In this document: piece by piece, positions 1 through 18,800 of the stretch | How the letters are laid out: each line of letters begins with the position of its first letter | Position numbering within the stretch: position 1 is the first letter of the stretch | NCBI RefSeq assembly: GCF_008831285.2 | Contig: NC_045143.1 | Location: 8,937,503 to 9,001,502, forward strand | Direction of reading: 5' to 3' | DNA length: 64,000 bases | Origin: Nymphaea colorata | Taxonomy: Eukaryota; Streptophyta; Magnoliopsida; Nymphaeales; Nymphaeaceae | The notes under the pieces: generated by a model | The model's input: the letters and a program-made list of their open reading frames with translations, nothing else | Told to the model about the DNA's origin: nothing | Database searches by the model: none | Made by a program: the position numbers and the translations under genes

Positions 1-6695
<6,695 letters not shown>

Positions 6696-6766
6696 TCCTA
6701 GCTCCGCCGGTGGCGGTGGTGAGCGGCGGGGCAGTGGCAGCACGGCGGTCGTTGACAGTTTACGGT

Positions 6767-6780
6767 CTTAGGGTTTAGGG
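6767..6780 (-). promoter_or_regulatory. double telo-box upstream of GCN5
   Basis: On the minus strand this reads CCCTAAACCCTAAG, two overlapping telo-box cores, about 72-85 bases upstream of the chosen GCN5 start. Telo-boxes are common near plant transcription starts of growth-related genes. Function here is inferred from motif and position only. Confidence 0.5.
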
Positions 6781-6789
6781 TCGGGGTTC

Positions 6790-7629
6790 CTCGAGCTGGT
6801 GGAGACGGCTGAACCGGTGCCCGGCTACTGCTCGCCGCGATGAGAAACGGTTCGGATCTACAGTCGGATCCCCTTCTGGTCGGATCTATACTCAGCGAAT
6901 TTCAGCGTTCTGCAGCGAAATTGTTTGATAAAACTTCGTGTGATCCGACTTCATCTCGATCATTCCATCCCTCGAGGCCTCCTTGCTTTCGACGTTTTGA
7001 GGTACGTCGATGTTAATGATAGAGGTATATCTTTTAACTTGAATATTTAGCGTTATGTATGGTTTATTGTTAGAGTTTAATTCAAAAAATGCCATAAATA
7101 GAATCAACTCATGAGCATTTTATTGAAAAAGATCTTGATTATAATTAGGAAAATAAATAAATTTAAATGTAATTATTTGTAAGAAATTTCTAAAAAGTGG
7201 TGTCGTGACTGGTGAGGATAAAGTAATATCTGACCATGTAAAAAAATATTAGATCTCGGAAGAAGAGCGTAGTGGCTCCATTTTTTAGGTGAACTTCTTC
7301 AAGTTCATCAAACACGCCTCATTTCAGGATTTGTTGAAATTTGAACTCTTTCGCCTTTTACGAAGAAACTTTCATTGGGGGCGCTGATCAACTAATGGAC
7401 AAGATTCCCTCCACTCACACCCATCTAATTCATTCATGATACTAACACATGCTCGGTTAAAGAGCTCTTGGTAATGGATTTCTTGGCCAAACTCAACATT
7501 CACTTTACTTATCCTCCTCTTCGGGCTGATCAGCTGGACATTATGGTCTAGAGGGATGGAGACAATGGTGAGCTTAACCGTCATGGAATTTGGCAAAAGA
7601 TCTGAAAGAAAGGTCATCAGAACAAGAAT
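6790..7629. other. intergenic, nothing recognised
   Basis: This is the promoter side of GCN5 followed by AT-rich sequence. Short open frames on both strands show no family resemblance. 7,372-7,617 may already be decayed LINE sequence in continuity with the remnant to the right. Confidence 0.4.
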
Positions 7630-8440
7630 TATAATCTAGTTTGGCAAGGGAGACGGCTTCCAAGGGCCTCTTGGACTTTATACGCAGGTGTCTCAGGGCA
7701 TCTTCCTACGGATGTGTTAGTGCAACAGCAGGGATGTTCTCTTGCGTCTCGGTGCTATGTTTGTATGCAGGCGACTGAAGGTGTCAAACACCTCTTCTTT
7801 GGCTGTAAGGGAGCTCGGTCTCTCTGGTCTTTCATTTATGATAAATTTGGGAGGATGGTTCCATGGTGTAGGAGTCCTCTTAACCTTATGCAAGCATAAG
7901 AAAAGGTTCAAAGACAAGTCGCTTGACAAATGTTGGAAAGATAGCTTTCACATGGCGATTTGGTTCATTTAAAAGACTAGGAACCAATTTAAGCATAAAG
8001 GGCAGACCCCGACCAGCAAATTAACTAACCAGTTTTGGTCACACTCAAGTGAGTATTGGTGGAACTTTGAGTGGAATGAACAACAAACAACCAAAATTCG
8101 TAATTGGCTTCGATCGGAGATCCTTTGGAGCAATGGAGTCAGCTTTGAGGATAAGTGGGTCGAGATCAGCATTACCTACTGGTATAAACGGGGCATAAAA
8201 GGAGTGGCGGGCATCATCAGAGACGCCGTAGGTCAAGTTCAGTTTGGTGTCGCGTGCTGGTTTGAGCACATTTATGGGTGGCCGGAGACGGAGATTCTCA
8301 GCGAATGTTTTGGGCACCTGGCGAATTGTGCTGACGATAATTTGGGGCATGTCTACCTTATTGCTAATGATGGTGAATGGAAGCAACATTTCCTCAGCCA
8401 CATATGTTGCAAGTCGGACATAGTGGGCAACCAGCAATAG
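7630..8440 (+). mobile_element. LINE (L1-type) 3'-end remnant: RT zinc-binding and RNase H pieces
   Basis: Plus-strand translation shows the zinc-binding module that follows reverse transcriptase in plant L1 elements: LWQGRRLPRASW, then C-x2-C-x8-H-x4-C in CYVCMQATEGVKHLFFGC (7,753-7,812), then SLWSFIYDKF. Further on, KGVAGIIRDAVGQVQFG and PETEILSECF (about 8,190-8,310) resemble the RNase H-like end of such ORF2 proteins. Stops and frameshifts interrupt it, so it is inactive. No 5' part and no clear poly(A) tail were found. It ends about 360 bases before the eL27 start codon. Confidence 0.75.
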
Positions 8441-8725
8441 CTTCATCGACAAGCTTAAAATCTGTAAGGGATGGACTCCCGGAAGGAACTTTTTCCATTG
8501 AAATTTCACCGTCAGGGAAAAGAAACAAACAACCCCTCTGCACAATAGTAAGGAACCAAATGATAAAAAATTTTAGAGAGAAAAAAGCGTTCGTCTGTTT
8601 GTAAATACTTGTCAATGTTGGCGGCGCTCAGAAAATTTCACTTTTATATCAACTAGATGTTGCGAAATGGCCCTCGTTAGTTTCGATATTTCATTCCTCG
8701 CCTCAGGTGCAGCAGTACAAGTGAG

Positions 8726-8733
8726 AACCCTAA
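8726..8733 (+). promoter_or_regulatory. telo-box-like motif upstream of eL27
   Basis: AACCCTAA lies 72-79 bases upstream of the eL27 start codon, in a TC/CCCTAACCCC context. Telo-boxes are typical of plant ribosomal-protein promoters. A GGCCC site-II-like core lies at about 8,670. Confidence 0.5.
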
Positions 8734-8804
8734 CCCCCATTTGGTCTTGGCGTTGGAAACGGTAGGGAGTGCTAGAGCGCCGGAGGCCGGGAAGGGAGAA
8801 GAAG

Positions 8805-9212
8805 ATGGTGAAGTTTTTGAAGCAGAACAAGGCGGTGGTCCTACTCCAAGGGCGGTTCGCTGGCCGGAAGGCGGTGATCGTTCGGCCGTTTGACGACGGG
8901 ACGCGCGACCGCGGCTATGGCCACTGCCTCGTCGCGGGGCTCATCAAGTACCCGAAGAAGGTCATAAGGAAGGACTCGGCGAAGAAAACGGCCAAGAAGT
9001 CGCGGTTGAAGGTCTTCATGAAGCTTGTCAACTACAACCACATCATGCCCACTCGCTACACTCTCGACGTAGATCTCAAGGACGTTGTCACCCTCGACGC
9101 CCTTCAGTCCCGCGACAAGAAGATCACCGCCGCCAAGGAGGCGAAGTCTCGGCTGGAGGAAAGGTTCAAGTCCGGCAAGAACAGGTGGTTCTTCACCAAG
9201 CTCCGGTTCTGA
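8805..9212 (+). CDS. RPL27: 60S ribosomal protein L27 (eL27)
   Basis: Structural protein of the cytosolic large ribosomal subunit. The intronless frame gives 135 residues plus stop, which is the usual eL27 length. It starts [20 protein letters not shown] (KOW-like N-terminus) and includes [45 protein letters not shown] and the conserved C-terminus [11 protein letters not shown]. An in-frame Met 36 bases upstream (8769) would add [12 protein letters not shown], which eL27 proteins lack, so 8805 is chosen. The coding region is GC-rich with strongly C/G-ending codons, unlike the AT-rich flanks. Plant eL27 genes are often intronless. The telo-box ahead of it fits ribosomal-protein regulation. Confidence 0.97.
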   Translation: MVKFLKQNKAVVLLQGRFAGRKAVIVRPFDDGTRDRGYGHCLVAGLIKYPKKVIRKDSAKKTAKKSRLKVFMKLVNYNHIMPTRYTLDVDLKDVVTLDALQSRDKKITAAKEAKSRLEERFKSGKNRWFFTKLRF

Positions 9213-11348
9213 AGCGGCGGCCCCTTTCATCCTTGTTATTCTCTTCTGAATTCTCATTTTTGCTGTTCCTTCGGCCGGATCGTCAAGTTTCAAGGCGGTG
9301 AACACTTGGATATGTTAAATTTTAAATGGTCATCAGGGTTTGACGTTTCCGTTTGGATTTTGATCAATTTTCTTAGCAGATATCTTGTTTTTCAGGGATT
9401 TTTTGACATTTATCTATCGGTAATTGTGCAAACGAAAAACGAGATCTTAGGCTATTTTTATTATTATGATCTTGGGCGGGTGAAATGGCAACTATTTCGC
9501 GATAAGTGCTGGTTCAATGTAGTCTGGTATGGCGTTATTAATATTACCTTTTGGAATTTGGATTGGAACTTGTGTTTGAGTTCGTGGTTCTGAGCAGACG
9601 GAATGATTGGATCTATTAATCGATATGGGCTTTGATGTTTACTCTTGAATTTGGTAATTCGCATACCGAAATTGTGACGTTTAGATATTGACGTGTTTGT
9701 TGCATTTAATCGAGTGAATGGGTCTATTTCTGATGTTTTTGGTTTTTATGACTTGAATCCGTAAAGTGCAACTATTAGGTGATGATTCAGATGGAGTCTT
9801 ATCGTTTAAGTTGGGCTTCTCTTCAGTTTGGTGCGCTGAACATGCTGAGAATTAGGTTCCATTTCCTAATTGTCGCTTCATGTTCTTTAGATTTTGATAG
9901 ATCGCTTGTCAAATCACATAATGCTTAGAGATTTTTGTTTCTTCTTATCCTGCTTGTTCGATTGAAATCTGATTTGTTTCATATATTTCTGTTGGTGGTT
10001 GTGGATTTTTACTGATGTGTTGTAAAATTGGAGTTCTTTGCCGATGGTTTGCTGAGTAGTATTTCCGACCAAACTGCGGTGGCAGACGCTGATGTTGGAT
10101 TATTTTTTTAGTATGCTCATATCATGTAATCGGCTTCTTAGTGAAGGTAAATTTTTAACAAATCATTACGAGACTTGGATTGTTTGTTGACGGCCATTGT
10201 AATTAACACTTAACAGGATGCTTCTTGGTTTCATCACAAATGCGCTATATGTTTTCATGGATATTGTGAAATGTGTTCATAGGCAGATTCACGGTTGGTC
10301 ATAGGTCGATCAATTATTTATTAGTCTGTTTTCTTGGCTTCTGATTGCTAGTTGGCCTGTGATCACTTATATACCATGATCCAGCATCTGTTGCAGGGTG
10401 TGAAAAACTTCACTTGGATCTGAGAATTGAGAATCACGGGAACTAGAAAGGCACGATTATCCCTTTTAGCATAAGTTGGAATATTTTTTGTTAGCACTTC
10501 AAGTATGATATCCATAGAGCCTGGATCCGTACTCTTTCTCTCCTCCTGCCACACTTGGAATAGGACCTTAGAGAGATCTAAGACAACCATATGCACTTTC
10601 AGCTGCTAAGGATTCTAATCGTTTGGACTATATACATCCTTTACCAAGTCAGAGTTAAAAATTGAATTCATATTCAAACCCTATTTTTTTAAACTGAATT
10701 TGGATTCAACAAGCATAAAATCCACCATTTATATAGTCAGATAAAACTATACGAGTCCAATCAGTAATCAGATTTAAGTTTCTTTACAAGATGTGGCTAA
10801 ACGGATTTAATGTTTAATTGGAAATCATGTTATCCAATCCATTTTCTGCTTGGTGCCTCCAAGTCAGTGGCCAATTTCATGTACGTGTTATTGGAAGCGG
10901 ATCGGAATTCATCATCTTTTTGATCCATTTGTTTCCCTTTCACGTCACATTGTTGTTTGGAGATGTACTGAATCTTTATCAATTCGTAGACTCCTTCTTT
11001 GTCGAACAATAAATTTGGATATGGATCTCTTTCACTGTGTGAAATTCATATTTGGGTCAACATGGTTCAATCCATATCTTATCTGTTTCATCTCGTACTG
11101 GCTAATAGCAATGTTCAAGATTTTCTGTGGGTCCGGGAAGTTAGTACATCCAATTAAATATCCAATATGGCGACAAACATCCATACCCGGTGGGCCCAGA
11201 CGAGGTTGGACCCGAACCGGTAACTTCTATCCACTATACTGTTCACTGCTGACAATGTGTGGCGGACCGGCGGTTCGTATATTGCGGAAGTGCCGGATTC
11301 CTCACCAGCGAGGGGGAAGAGAGAGGAGAGAGAAGAAAAACGAAGAGG
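9213..11348. other. intergenic; no gene recognised
   Basis: This holds the eL27 3' UTR, then AT-rich sequence. A 77-codon minus-strand frame at 10,363-10,596 reads like once-coding sequence (VLDLSKVLFQVWQEERKSTD) but matches no family I know and has no flanking exons. The last 150 bases, rich in GAGA and CCGG words, are probably the TatA promoter and leader. Confidence 0.5.
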
Positions 11349-14052
11349 ATGAAGATATCTTCCTCTCTCCTGCTTCCATCTGCTTCACTCTCTAGAATTC
11401 CACCACCAACTTCCTTATCTTCGAACAACTCCCTCTTCTTCAGTAATGGCAGCAAGGCCTTCAGGAAGAAGGGCGCTACTTTAGCGCTACGCAGAAGAAA
11501 CGGTCGGAATGGTCTCGATTGCCGCTGCCTGTTCGGTCTCGGAGTACCCGAGCTCGCCGTGATAGTAGGCGTCGCCGCGCTTGTCTTTGGGCCCAAGAAG
11601 CTGCCGGAAATCGGCCGGAGTATCGGCAAAACTGTCAAGAGCTTCCAGCAGGTGGGTTTATGCGACCAATTATTGGTGGCACTCTGGAATCGTGTCCACT
11701 GATTGTTAATTTAGCTAGTTTTTGTTGCTTTCCGTCCGAAGTGCATTTTTTTATGTCGAGAAATGGGGTTTTATTCTTACTCGTGTTTCTTACATGCACA
11801 GTTTCGTATTCCTGATAAAATTTTATGACTATGGTGTATTTCTCTTAATCTGAGTAATATCTTGGGGTTTAGTTAAATCAGTAGTCTATTTTGCAAAGAG
11901 ATATTCCTGAAAACCTGATTAGACAGAGATACAAGTTTTTGCTGTGAGGTGCCAAACGATGTTTCTTGTGCTTGTAGTTTCCGTTTCATAATAGTGGTTG
12001 GATATATCACAACTTAATGGCATCATTATGGCCTTTATCTTATTGTGACGTAGCCCATCCATGTAGCTGCTCGCTCAGTAGCATCACGTGAATACAAGCT
12101 GCCCTCGCAGAATTATTAAGTTGTTAAGGATCAAACTCTTTGTTTGTTTTTTACTGGAAATTGCTATAAATCCTGAAAAATACAACTTATGTTGACAATT
12201 GTACGCAAGTTGATGCATTTCATGATCCTCAGCTTTATTGGTGCTGAGGGTTGCTTAACAAAGTGTGCAGCACCGGAACTTGACCATGCGGAATGGTTCC
12301 TGACAACTACGGTTTAGTGTATATTCAACTTTACATATAGTTTAAATCTGTCCCTCTATCATGATTATTTGGGGAATCAAGGGAGACTCATGTGGTATCA
12401 AATGGACAGGAATGTTTGCTCCAACTGGTCAGAAAATTCAGCTATTTACTTTAAGGCTCTTACTGGGCAAGAGGTTAGATTATACTTGGTCTCCGATTTA
12501 ACTATCGGCCTTGGGTTGCTCCTAGTTAATATAGAGTTGTTCATCAAGTCTGATTGAGTAGACCACTTACAGTAGAATTCTACTAGTAGAATTATTACTA
12601 GCAGATGAATCGACTGACTGAGAATATCCCAAGAACTTGATTCAGTACAGTCCCATCTGAGAAGAATGCTCATCTCATCAATAATAAGAAAGGCAAAAGA
12701 AGACTGGAAATTGTGCTGATGTTCATCATTTCTGCATGTAACTTGTTGCATCTTGTGGTCTCCTTTTCTATTATCGAAATTACATGTGTATGTGTGTGTG
12801 TCGTGTGGTGTGTAAGAGTGGAATCAAATTGGCATTTTGTGGAGTTGTTCTACGAATTATACCTTGCTCTCCAGTTAATTAAAGACAGTTACTGGTGATT
12901 GAGCAGCGAGATCTATTTGTACCTTAGTTGTTAAGGCATGGTCTAGTCCACGCCTAGTTATGAGTCCACACACGTCGCCTAAGTCCATCACTTAGGCAAC
13001 AGGTGTTAGACTGGCGCCTAGGCTGACACCTAGATGCACCTAGGCTGGACTAGGCGCTAGCACACCTAGTCCATGGGAAGGTGAAAAGTCACCTTCCCTT
13101 CAAATTAAGTCCTGTAATTTTATGATACACTGTTATACCATATATACTTATATTATATGCAGTTATATTATATAATTTGACAGTTTGTTGTATGTTAATT
13201 ACATATTCTATATCAACTCATCGAGTGGAAGTTCCAGCCATATGTTAAGTACATATTCAATAAAACCATGAATTTCTGTATATATCTTATGTGCTCTAAA
13301 CATATTTTGTGGAACCTATGCCTGCCTTCTTACCTATGTTAAAACCTAGGTTTATGGTAAAAAGATCACCAGTTTCTCTTGTTTAGTGCATATCTAGTAA
13401 TCAGAGAAATATGTGCAGACCTCACTTCAACATGGTCTGATGTTAGAGCTGCAAAGAAACAATATGAACTGTGTAGATGATAGTCCACACATGAAGGATA
13501 AAACATTTCCTAAATTACTATGTTGTAAAACTCCTTTTTGATGCATATACTTATCAATTCATGGTCATCAATTATTCAGTACGCAAGTGACAGAGTAAAA
13601 GTTTGTTAAACAATGGTAACCTCATCTTTATTTACAGACTAGCTGCAATTCTTGATTATGGCAACTAATTTTAGCTAGATATGACTTGATTACAGAAGAG
13701 CTCTCAAAGAATTGAAGTGTTAATAACAGAATAAAAGTCTCCTAGATATTCGACACCTTTTTAGGGCAGGCACCAGGCGTTGGCTGGTGCCTAGACGCCT
13801 TGACAACTAAGATTTGTACATATGATTAGGTCAAAATTAAAAGGAGTTGAAATGGACGGGCTCGATTTTTATGCTAACTATTGTTGACTAAACGTTTTGG
13901 AAATTATAGTTCGCAGTTCAATGTTCTTGGTGATTTTGTAGGCAGCTAAGGAGTTCGAGACTGAGTTGAAAAAGGACACAGATGATACAAATGAATCATC
14001 TACATCAAACTCAACAATGGTTGGTGAAGAAAAACAGGATGTGAAGATGTAG
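11349..14052 (+). CDS. TATA: thylakoid Sec-independent translocase subunit TatA (Tha4)
   Basis: Pore-forming subunit of the twin-arginine (cpTat, delta-pH) pathway, which moves folded proteins across the thylakoid membrane. Two exons, 11349-11651 (101 codons) and 13942-14052 (36 codons plus stop), join in phase 0 to a 137-residue precursor. Residues 1-59 are a Ser/Arg-rich plastid transit peptide. The mature part begins near CLFGLGVPELAVIVGVAALV, one transmembrane helix with the TatA-specific membrane glutamate (E69). The FGPKKLPEIGRSIGKTV hinge and amphipathic helix follow, then AAKEFETELKKD and a short acidic tail. The short tail separates it from the longer TatB/Hcf106. The start at 11349 (MKISSS) is preferred to the in-frame Met at 11259. 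The 2.3-kb intron contains a hAT element. Confidence 0.94.
12915..12922 (+). repeat. 8-bp target site duplication, left copy
   Basis: ATTTGTAC sits directly left of the hAT element. The identical word at 13812-13819 sits directly right of it. Confidence 0.88.
12923..13811. mobile_element. non-autonomous hAT transposon in TatA intron
   Basis: An 889-bp element with terminal inverted repeats CTTAGTTGTTAAGGC (left) and CTTAGTTGTCAAGGC (right, reverse complement), one mismatch in 15. It is flanked by identical 8-bp duplications ATTTGTAC, the length expected of hAT transposases. Subterminal regions are packed with GCCTAG/CTAGGC-type words (CGCCTAG, GCGCCTAGG, CACCTAGG), as in many plant hAT ends. 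No transposase reading frame is present. It lies wholly inside the TatA intron and leaves both splice sites untouched. Confidence 0.88.
13812..13819 (+). repeat. 8-bp target site duplication, right copy
   Basis: ATTTGTAC, identical to 12915-12922. Confidence 0.88.
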
Positions 14053-15000
14053 AGAGAGTTCGTGCATCTTTGGTTACAAGGAACTCCAAACTTGTGGTCG
14101 GGATGCAAGTTTTTTTGTTACTTGACAAAGAAAACCGTGGATAAAATATCCACTGTCTTTTGTTTTTAAGGAAAATGTTGTCCTTTTTTGGTCTGAGCGT
14201 GATGTACATGTTGCTAGTTGGTTTTTGCTTTAATTTCCTCTTCAAGAATTTGTTGTCCAGAATTCAACTTACTGAAACAATTCTGAATATTATATGAATG
14301 ACTTCATTTTTCCATTCCGAATCAGAAGAAGGAGGTTTCATGCGAGGTTAACTTCATTTGTGAATAACTTTTTCTGCTTCTTTTAATATATTCTTAAGAA
14401 TAGTAAACTTATATGAAAAGTGGAGTCCATTTTGAGGCAACTAAGAGCAGAAGCTCACCTGATCACATGCAGGCACTCAAAGCACCTTCTAAAATTGGCA
14501 TGTGAGAACAATTGTTATCGGCCATATAGCCAAGAAAAATGATACAGCTTCCACAATTCTAACTACTAACAAAGTTGGAACTATCGTGTCTCCCTTGATT
14601 CAGAAAATGAACATTCTAAAAAAACGCGTAAATGTGAAAAAATAACACCAAGCCTTATGTTTGTAGATTTTACAGTTGGACAGTTGCGATTGGACACAGT
14701 GAGTTAAATGAAAATTTTTTAAATTTGGGTATGTATTTGTCATATCTATAAAGTTGGGCATTTTTTTTTGTTTTTTCTTTTAAGAAAGAGCAGCTCCCGG
14801 GCGCAAGGTTATACCTCAATAGAAATAGTTTTTTTCATTGGCGGAAGTTGTGTGTCGAAGAATTTAGTTCTTTTAGGTCTCCAAGAGATGTGGATGATGA
14901 GAAATATTCTAACAAGTGTCGCCTTAAAAGGGACATCCCATCAGTTTTGATTTCATATCGAGGAAGCTTGTCGTTCGCAATTGAAAATTTGAAATTTGTA

Positions 15001-15045
15001 ATTAGTTAGAACTTCGAAATAAAAATTAGTTAGAACTTCGAAATA
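15001..15045. repeat. 24-bp tandem duplication
   Basis: ATTAGTTAGAACTTCGAAAT occurs at 15,001 and again 24 bases later, separated by a few A residues. Confidence 0.85.
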
Positions 15046-15611
15046 ATCATTCTCTGTTCCGGCTCCTTCACAGTTAAATCGTTGGTTATGAGTAAAAAAT
15101 TCAACGGAGTTTTCGGGTGAGATTATTTAGGAATCTTGTTCGGAGTGGATTTCTGCAGCATAAACTGATTCTTTGCTCCTTCCGCTAAAAAGAAGTCTGT
15201 CTCAGCTAGAAAAGAATCAAGCGTTTTTTTTTTCCTGTAAGGTTTTGAAGATGGTATCAGAATAATCCTGAAGTAACCCCATCAAATTAAGCTGAAAAGA
15301 ATATTTAGATTTGCAGGCTTCTTCACGAAAGATGTTCTTTCACTAATTTCTTTGTAACACAGATGCCGTATCAACAGGAACACCAGCAGCAGCAGTGAAC
15401 GGGATACAGAATGCATTTTCATGTTGCCGCTAGCGGTCACTTGACACAGTCAAAATATTGTTTCTCCTCTTCTTGGTTTGAACTGAAATTGTATATTCAC
15501 TTTTCCTCTGCGCAACAGCACAAGTTGCTACGAGATTAAAACAGCCCAATTCAGTTTGTTGAATTATTTTTGATGTACAAGGAACCAAACAAAAATTTCT
15601 GTGTCTCCATG

Positions 15612-15850
15612 TAACAAAGTTTTAACTGCATAAGGCTCTTCTATCGTGAAAAAGTCTCAACCATCTTTTTTCTGTTCCAGTAAGAAATTAAATGCACGTG
15701 GAGCCTCATTTGTTCAAGCTAAATATTCTTCCACCATTATATTCAGGGCTGAAATACATCCTCTTATTCAACCAAAAAATAGGTGTACACTTGAAAGCTT
15801 GAAAATCCAACAATTTTCTTTTCGAGTATTTTCAACATCAGTAAAATAGG
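15612..15850. repeat. dispersed repeat, copy A
   Basis: The ordered similar words ACAAAGTTTTAACTGCATAA, GGCTGAAATACATCCTC, GTGTACACTTGAAAGCTTGA and CCAACAATTTTC recur in the same order at about 27,455-27,680 in an NDUFV2 intron (ACAAAGTTTCAACTGCATAA, GTCGAAGTACATCCTG, ATATACTTGAAAGTTTGA, CCAACAAATTTCC). No coding content or clear termini, so the class is unknown. Confidence 0.6.
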
Positions 15851-15884
15851 TATACAATAGGGAGATCTGCTATTTCTTGAACTT

Positions 15885-18800
15885 CTATAAGATGGCTCCT
15901 TTAGCTGCAAGTAAACTTTTGACATTATCCTCTACCTTCCTGCGAAGGAGGGAGGAAGGTAGGCGTTCAATTACCTCGGCAGCAAAAGAAAAGATGAGCG
16001 CATTTCTGGCAGTCTGCAAATCGACACCACGTGCCTGAAAATAGAAGAGCTGGTCATCTTCAAGATCACTTATGGCAGCTCCATGGGAACATTTCACATC
16101 ATCAGCAACTATTTGCAGGTTGGGCTTAACATTGACTGTAGCACGGGGAGCTAGAAGGAGGCTTCTTGTTAGTTGACCTGCATCTGTTTGCTGTGCATAC
16201 CTTCAAATGTCGAAGATGTAGCAACTGAATTAAAATAAGTACCGGAGTGTATTGTAAAAATGTAACAAGACACACTGGTTCTAGAAGTACTGACAACCAG
16301 ATACTTTCTCAAACAAAACCAATTTCTGCATCCATATTTAAAAGGCAAAAGCAAAAGGTGAAGCATGTAAGAAACAATGAAAAGTCATGGTGATGCACAA
16401 TGAAGGAAAGTTCCAGAGACATGGATAAGACGCCAGGGGATTCAAAATACAGCATCTATGAGCTAAGGTCTTCCATGGCTGTATACATTCTCAACCATGT
16501 ATTCTTACAACATCAGTTAAGTCAGGCAGGCTTCAGAAAAATAAAAATTTGGACAGCCCAACCAGTCAGATCCATGACATGTCCCAAAAGTTCCTAGTGT
16601 TCAGTCATTTGAAACACCTTTCCCTTTCCCATCCACAGAAAAAGGAGACGGAGTAACTTATCTATGCTCACGTACCACATATACGTCTAATACAAGAATC
16701 CCAAGGTTGACTACGACCATGCTTCTTATGTTTTTGCAGATAATGTCATTTCAGTGATGCAACTGTACTAGGAACTAGGAAGTAAGAACAACTAAACAAG
16801 CCATCCCAGGAAGCACATGAAGTAGCTTGGTGGAATAAGCAGACAACATTATGTCATGCATCAGAAATTCAAAATTTTCAATTATAGGGAATAATCAACG
16901 CAACATACTTGTTGACTTGGATATTGCCATCAAAGATAGCTTGGCCTGATGAATCGGCAACTATGCACTTGTGAAGTTGCCGACCATAACCTCTTGGATG
17001 ATCCAAGACCAGTCTGCTGTGCAAATCCTGTGCTTGGTTACTTCCAGCCAAATGAAACGTGGATAATTCTGTGACTGTGTCAGAACCATGCTGCTGAATG
17101 TGAAGATTGTGTCTGCTTAACTTTCCACCCGTACTTGTCTCTATAAGATTATAGCTACTAGTTGCAGCCTGTGAATGATGGGCAAATTATTGCCAGTGGA
17201 CTTATCAAACACTCCGGAAAAATAAAGTACTATGGTAGCACTAATCTCTAATAGAAAAAAGAACAATTATGAAAGAAATATTTATAGCATATACTAATCA
17301 GGAAAAAGTTAAAACTTATAATTGAAAAGCCTACCAGATTTTGCCTTCAAATATAACAGTTATGTCCACTCTATGAAAAGCATACTCAGTATTTCGTTGT
17401 CATTTGCTTTGTATTCCTTCAGTTTTCTACGGATCATGCTTTCTTGTGTAATCCTAGATTTCCTAGTGTAAGCTAACATAATTTCTTTGATTCTTGCATA
17501 TCTGGTTTCAAATCTGCATCAGAATGACAATGAAACACTCTCCACGGTGTAAAGAGGATAACTCAGGGGAGACCAAGTGAAGCATCATTATCAAATACTT
17601 AAACAAATGCTTCAAGATCATTTCAGAAACTTCAAAATTCAAATACCACGAGCCATGAGAGGGAGCTCTCATAGCATGGGAGTGTTGAGAACAGGTAAAC
17701 TTCCAACTTTTACCAGAAAAAGTTGAAACGAACCCTGTAGGACATCTTCTGACCAAGAACTATTATGCATGTTAACTATTATGCATGTTACCTGAATGCA
17801 ATAATCCAAGTCCTAGACTACACCAAATATGGTCTAGAATTTAGCCTTCACATTGTGAAGAGACTATGATGATGACGATGGCAATAGAAGAGAGAGTTTG
17901 TGCTGATAACACGTGCAGTAACTCAATTACCAATAGGAATGACAATATGGAAGCAAAAGATGATAATCATTTGTTAGAAAGAAACCATGGCAGCACAAAA
18001 GTAATAAAAATTCAAGCATACAAGCAGAAGCACTGGGTGGAAAAGATGGGAGATTCATAAGCTTTGTACACTAGGGTAAAACAATGCCCTCTCATAGAAT
18101 AGAAGACAAAAGCAACTAACTAAAGGCTTGGGACTTTTGCAGGCATATCCCTCATATTTATATCATAGTGATAAATATCATGCTTGGGATTTTATTCGGT
18201 CAGTTTTTTAATGTATTTAAAGAAAACTTTTTTTTCTTAGGAAAAACTTGAGAATTCAGAATAAAACTATATAAAAAATTTACATATATATATACATATA
18301 TATATATGTATATATATTAATTTATTTACAAAACATTGACAAAAGTTCAAAATTTGTTATTAACATGTTAAAATAAACAAAAAATAAATAAACATATTTA
18401 AAAAACGTTAGCCTCAATAAAAATATCGTGATATTTTTGCTCTAGCAATATTAAAAAACACGATGAATTCCATTTTGTATTTCACTTTTGTTGGTGATAT
18501 TGTTGCAATATTTTGAAAATATTGCCAATATCTGTGACAATTATTTATAAATTTATGCACAAGTATGCCATCATATGAGACATAAACACCTACTTTTCAG
18601 GAATTCCACTTCTCAGCACTCTCCTCAATCGTCAGTTGATGAAAATATCACCATTCTTGAAAACGAACCATCAGAATGGTATTCAAACTTTTGGTCACAT
18701 AGTATGCAAGTTGACTTGCATGCCTACGAAAATATTGATGAAGAGATGATGTAATGTGCCAATATGCTCTTTGAAATTTTGAATGAAATGAAACAAATTG

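Larger units (their letters stand above)
14053..15884. other. intergenic between convergent TatA and SufD
   Basis: TatA (plus) and SufD (minus) converge here, so both 3' UTRs lie in this stretch. No gene was recognised. It holds a small tandem duplication (15,001-15,045) and a dispersed repeat copy (15,612-15,850). Confidence 0.6.

Noticed and set aside
8841..9305. 154-codon minus-strand frame
   Set aside because: Antisense of eL27, whose protein matches the family end to end.
10363..10596. 77-codon minus-strand frame with plausible codon composition
   Set aside because: No recognisable family, no exon partners and no splice context; kept only as a remark on the intergenic stretch.
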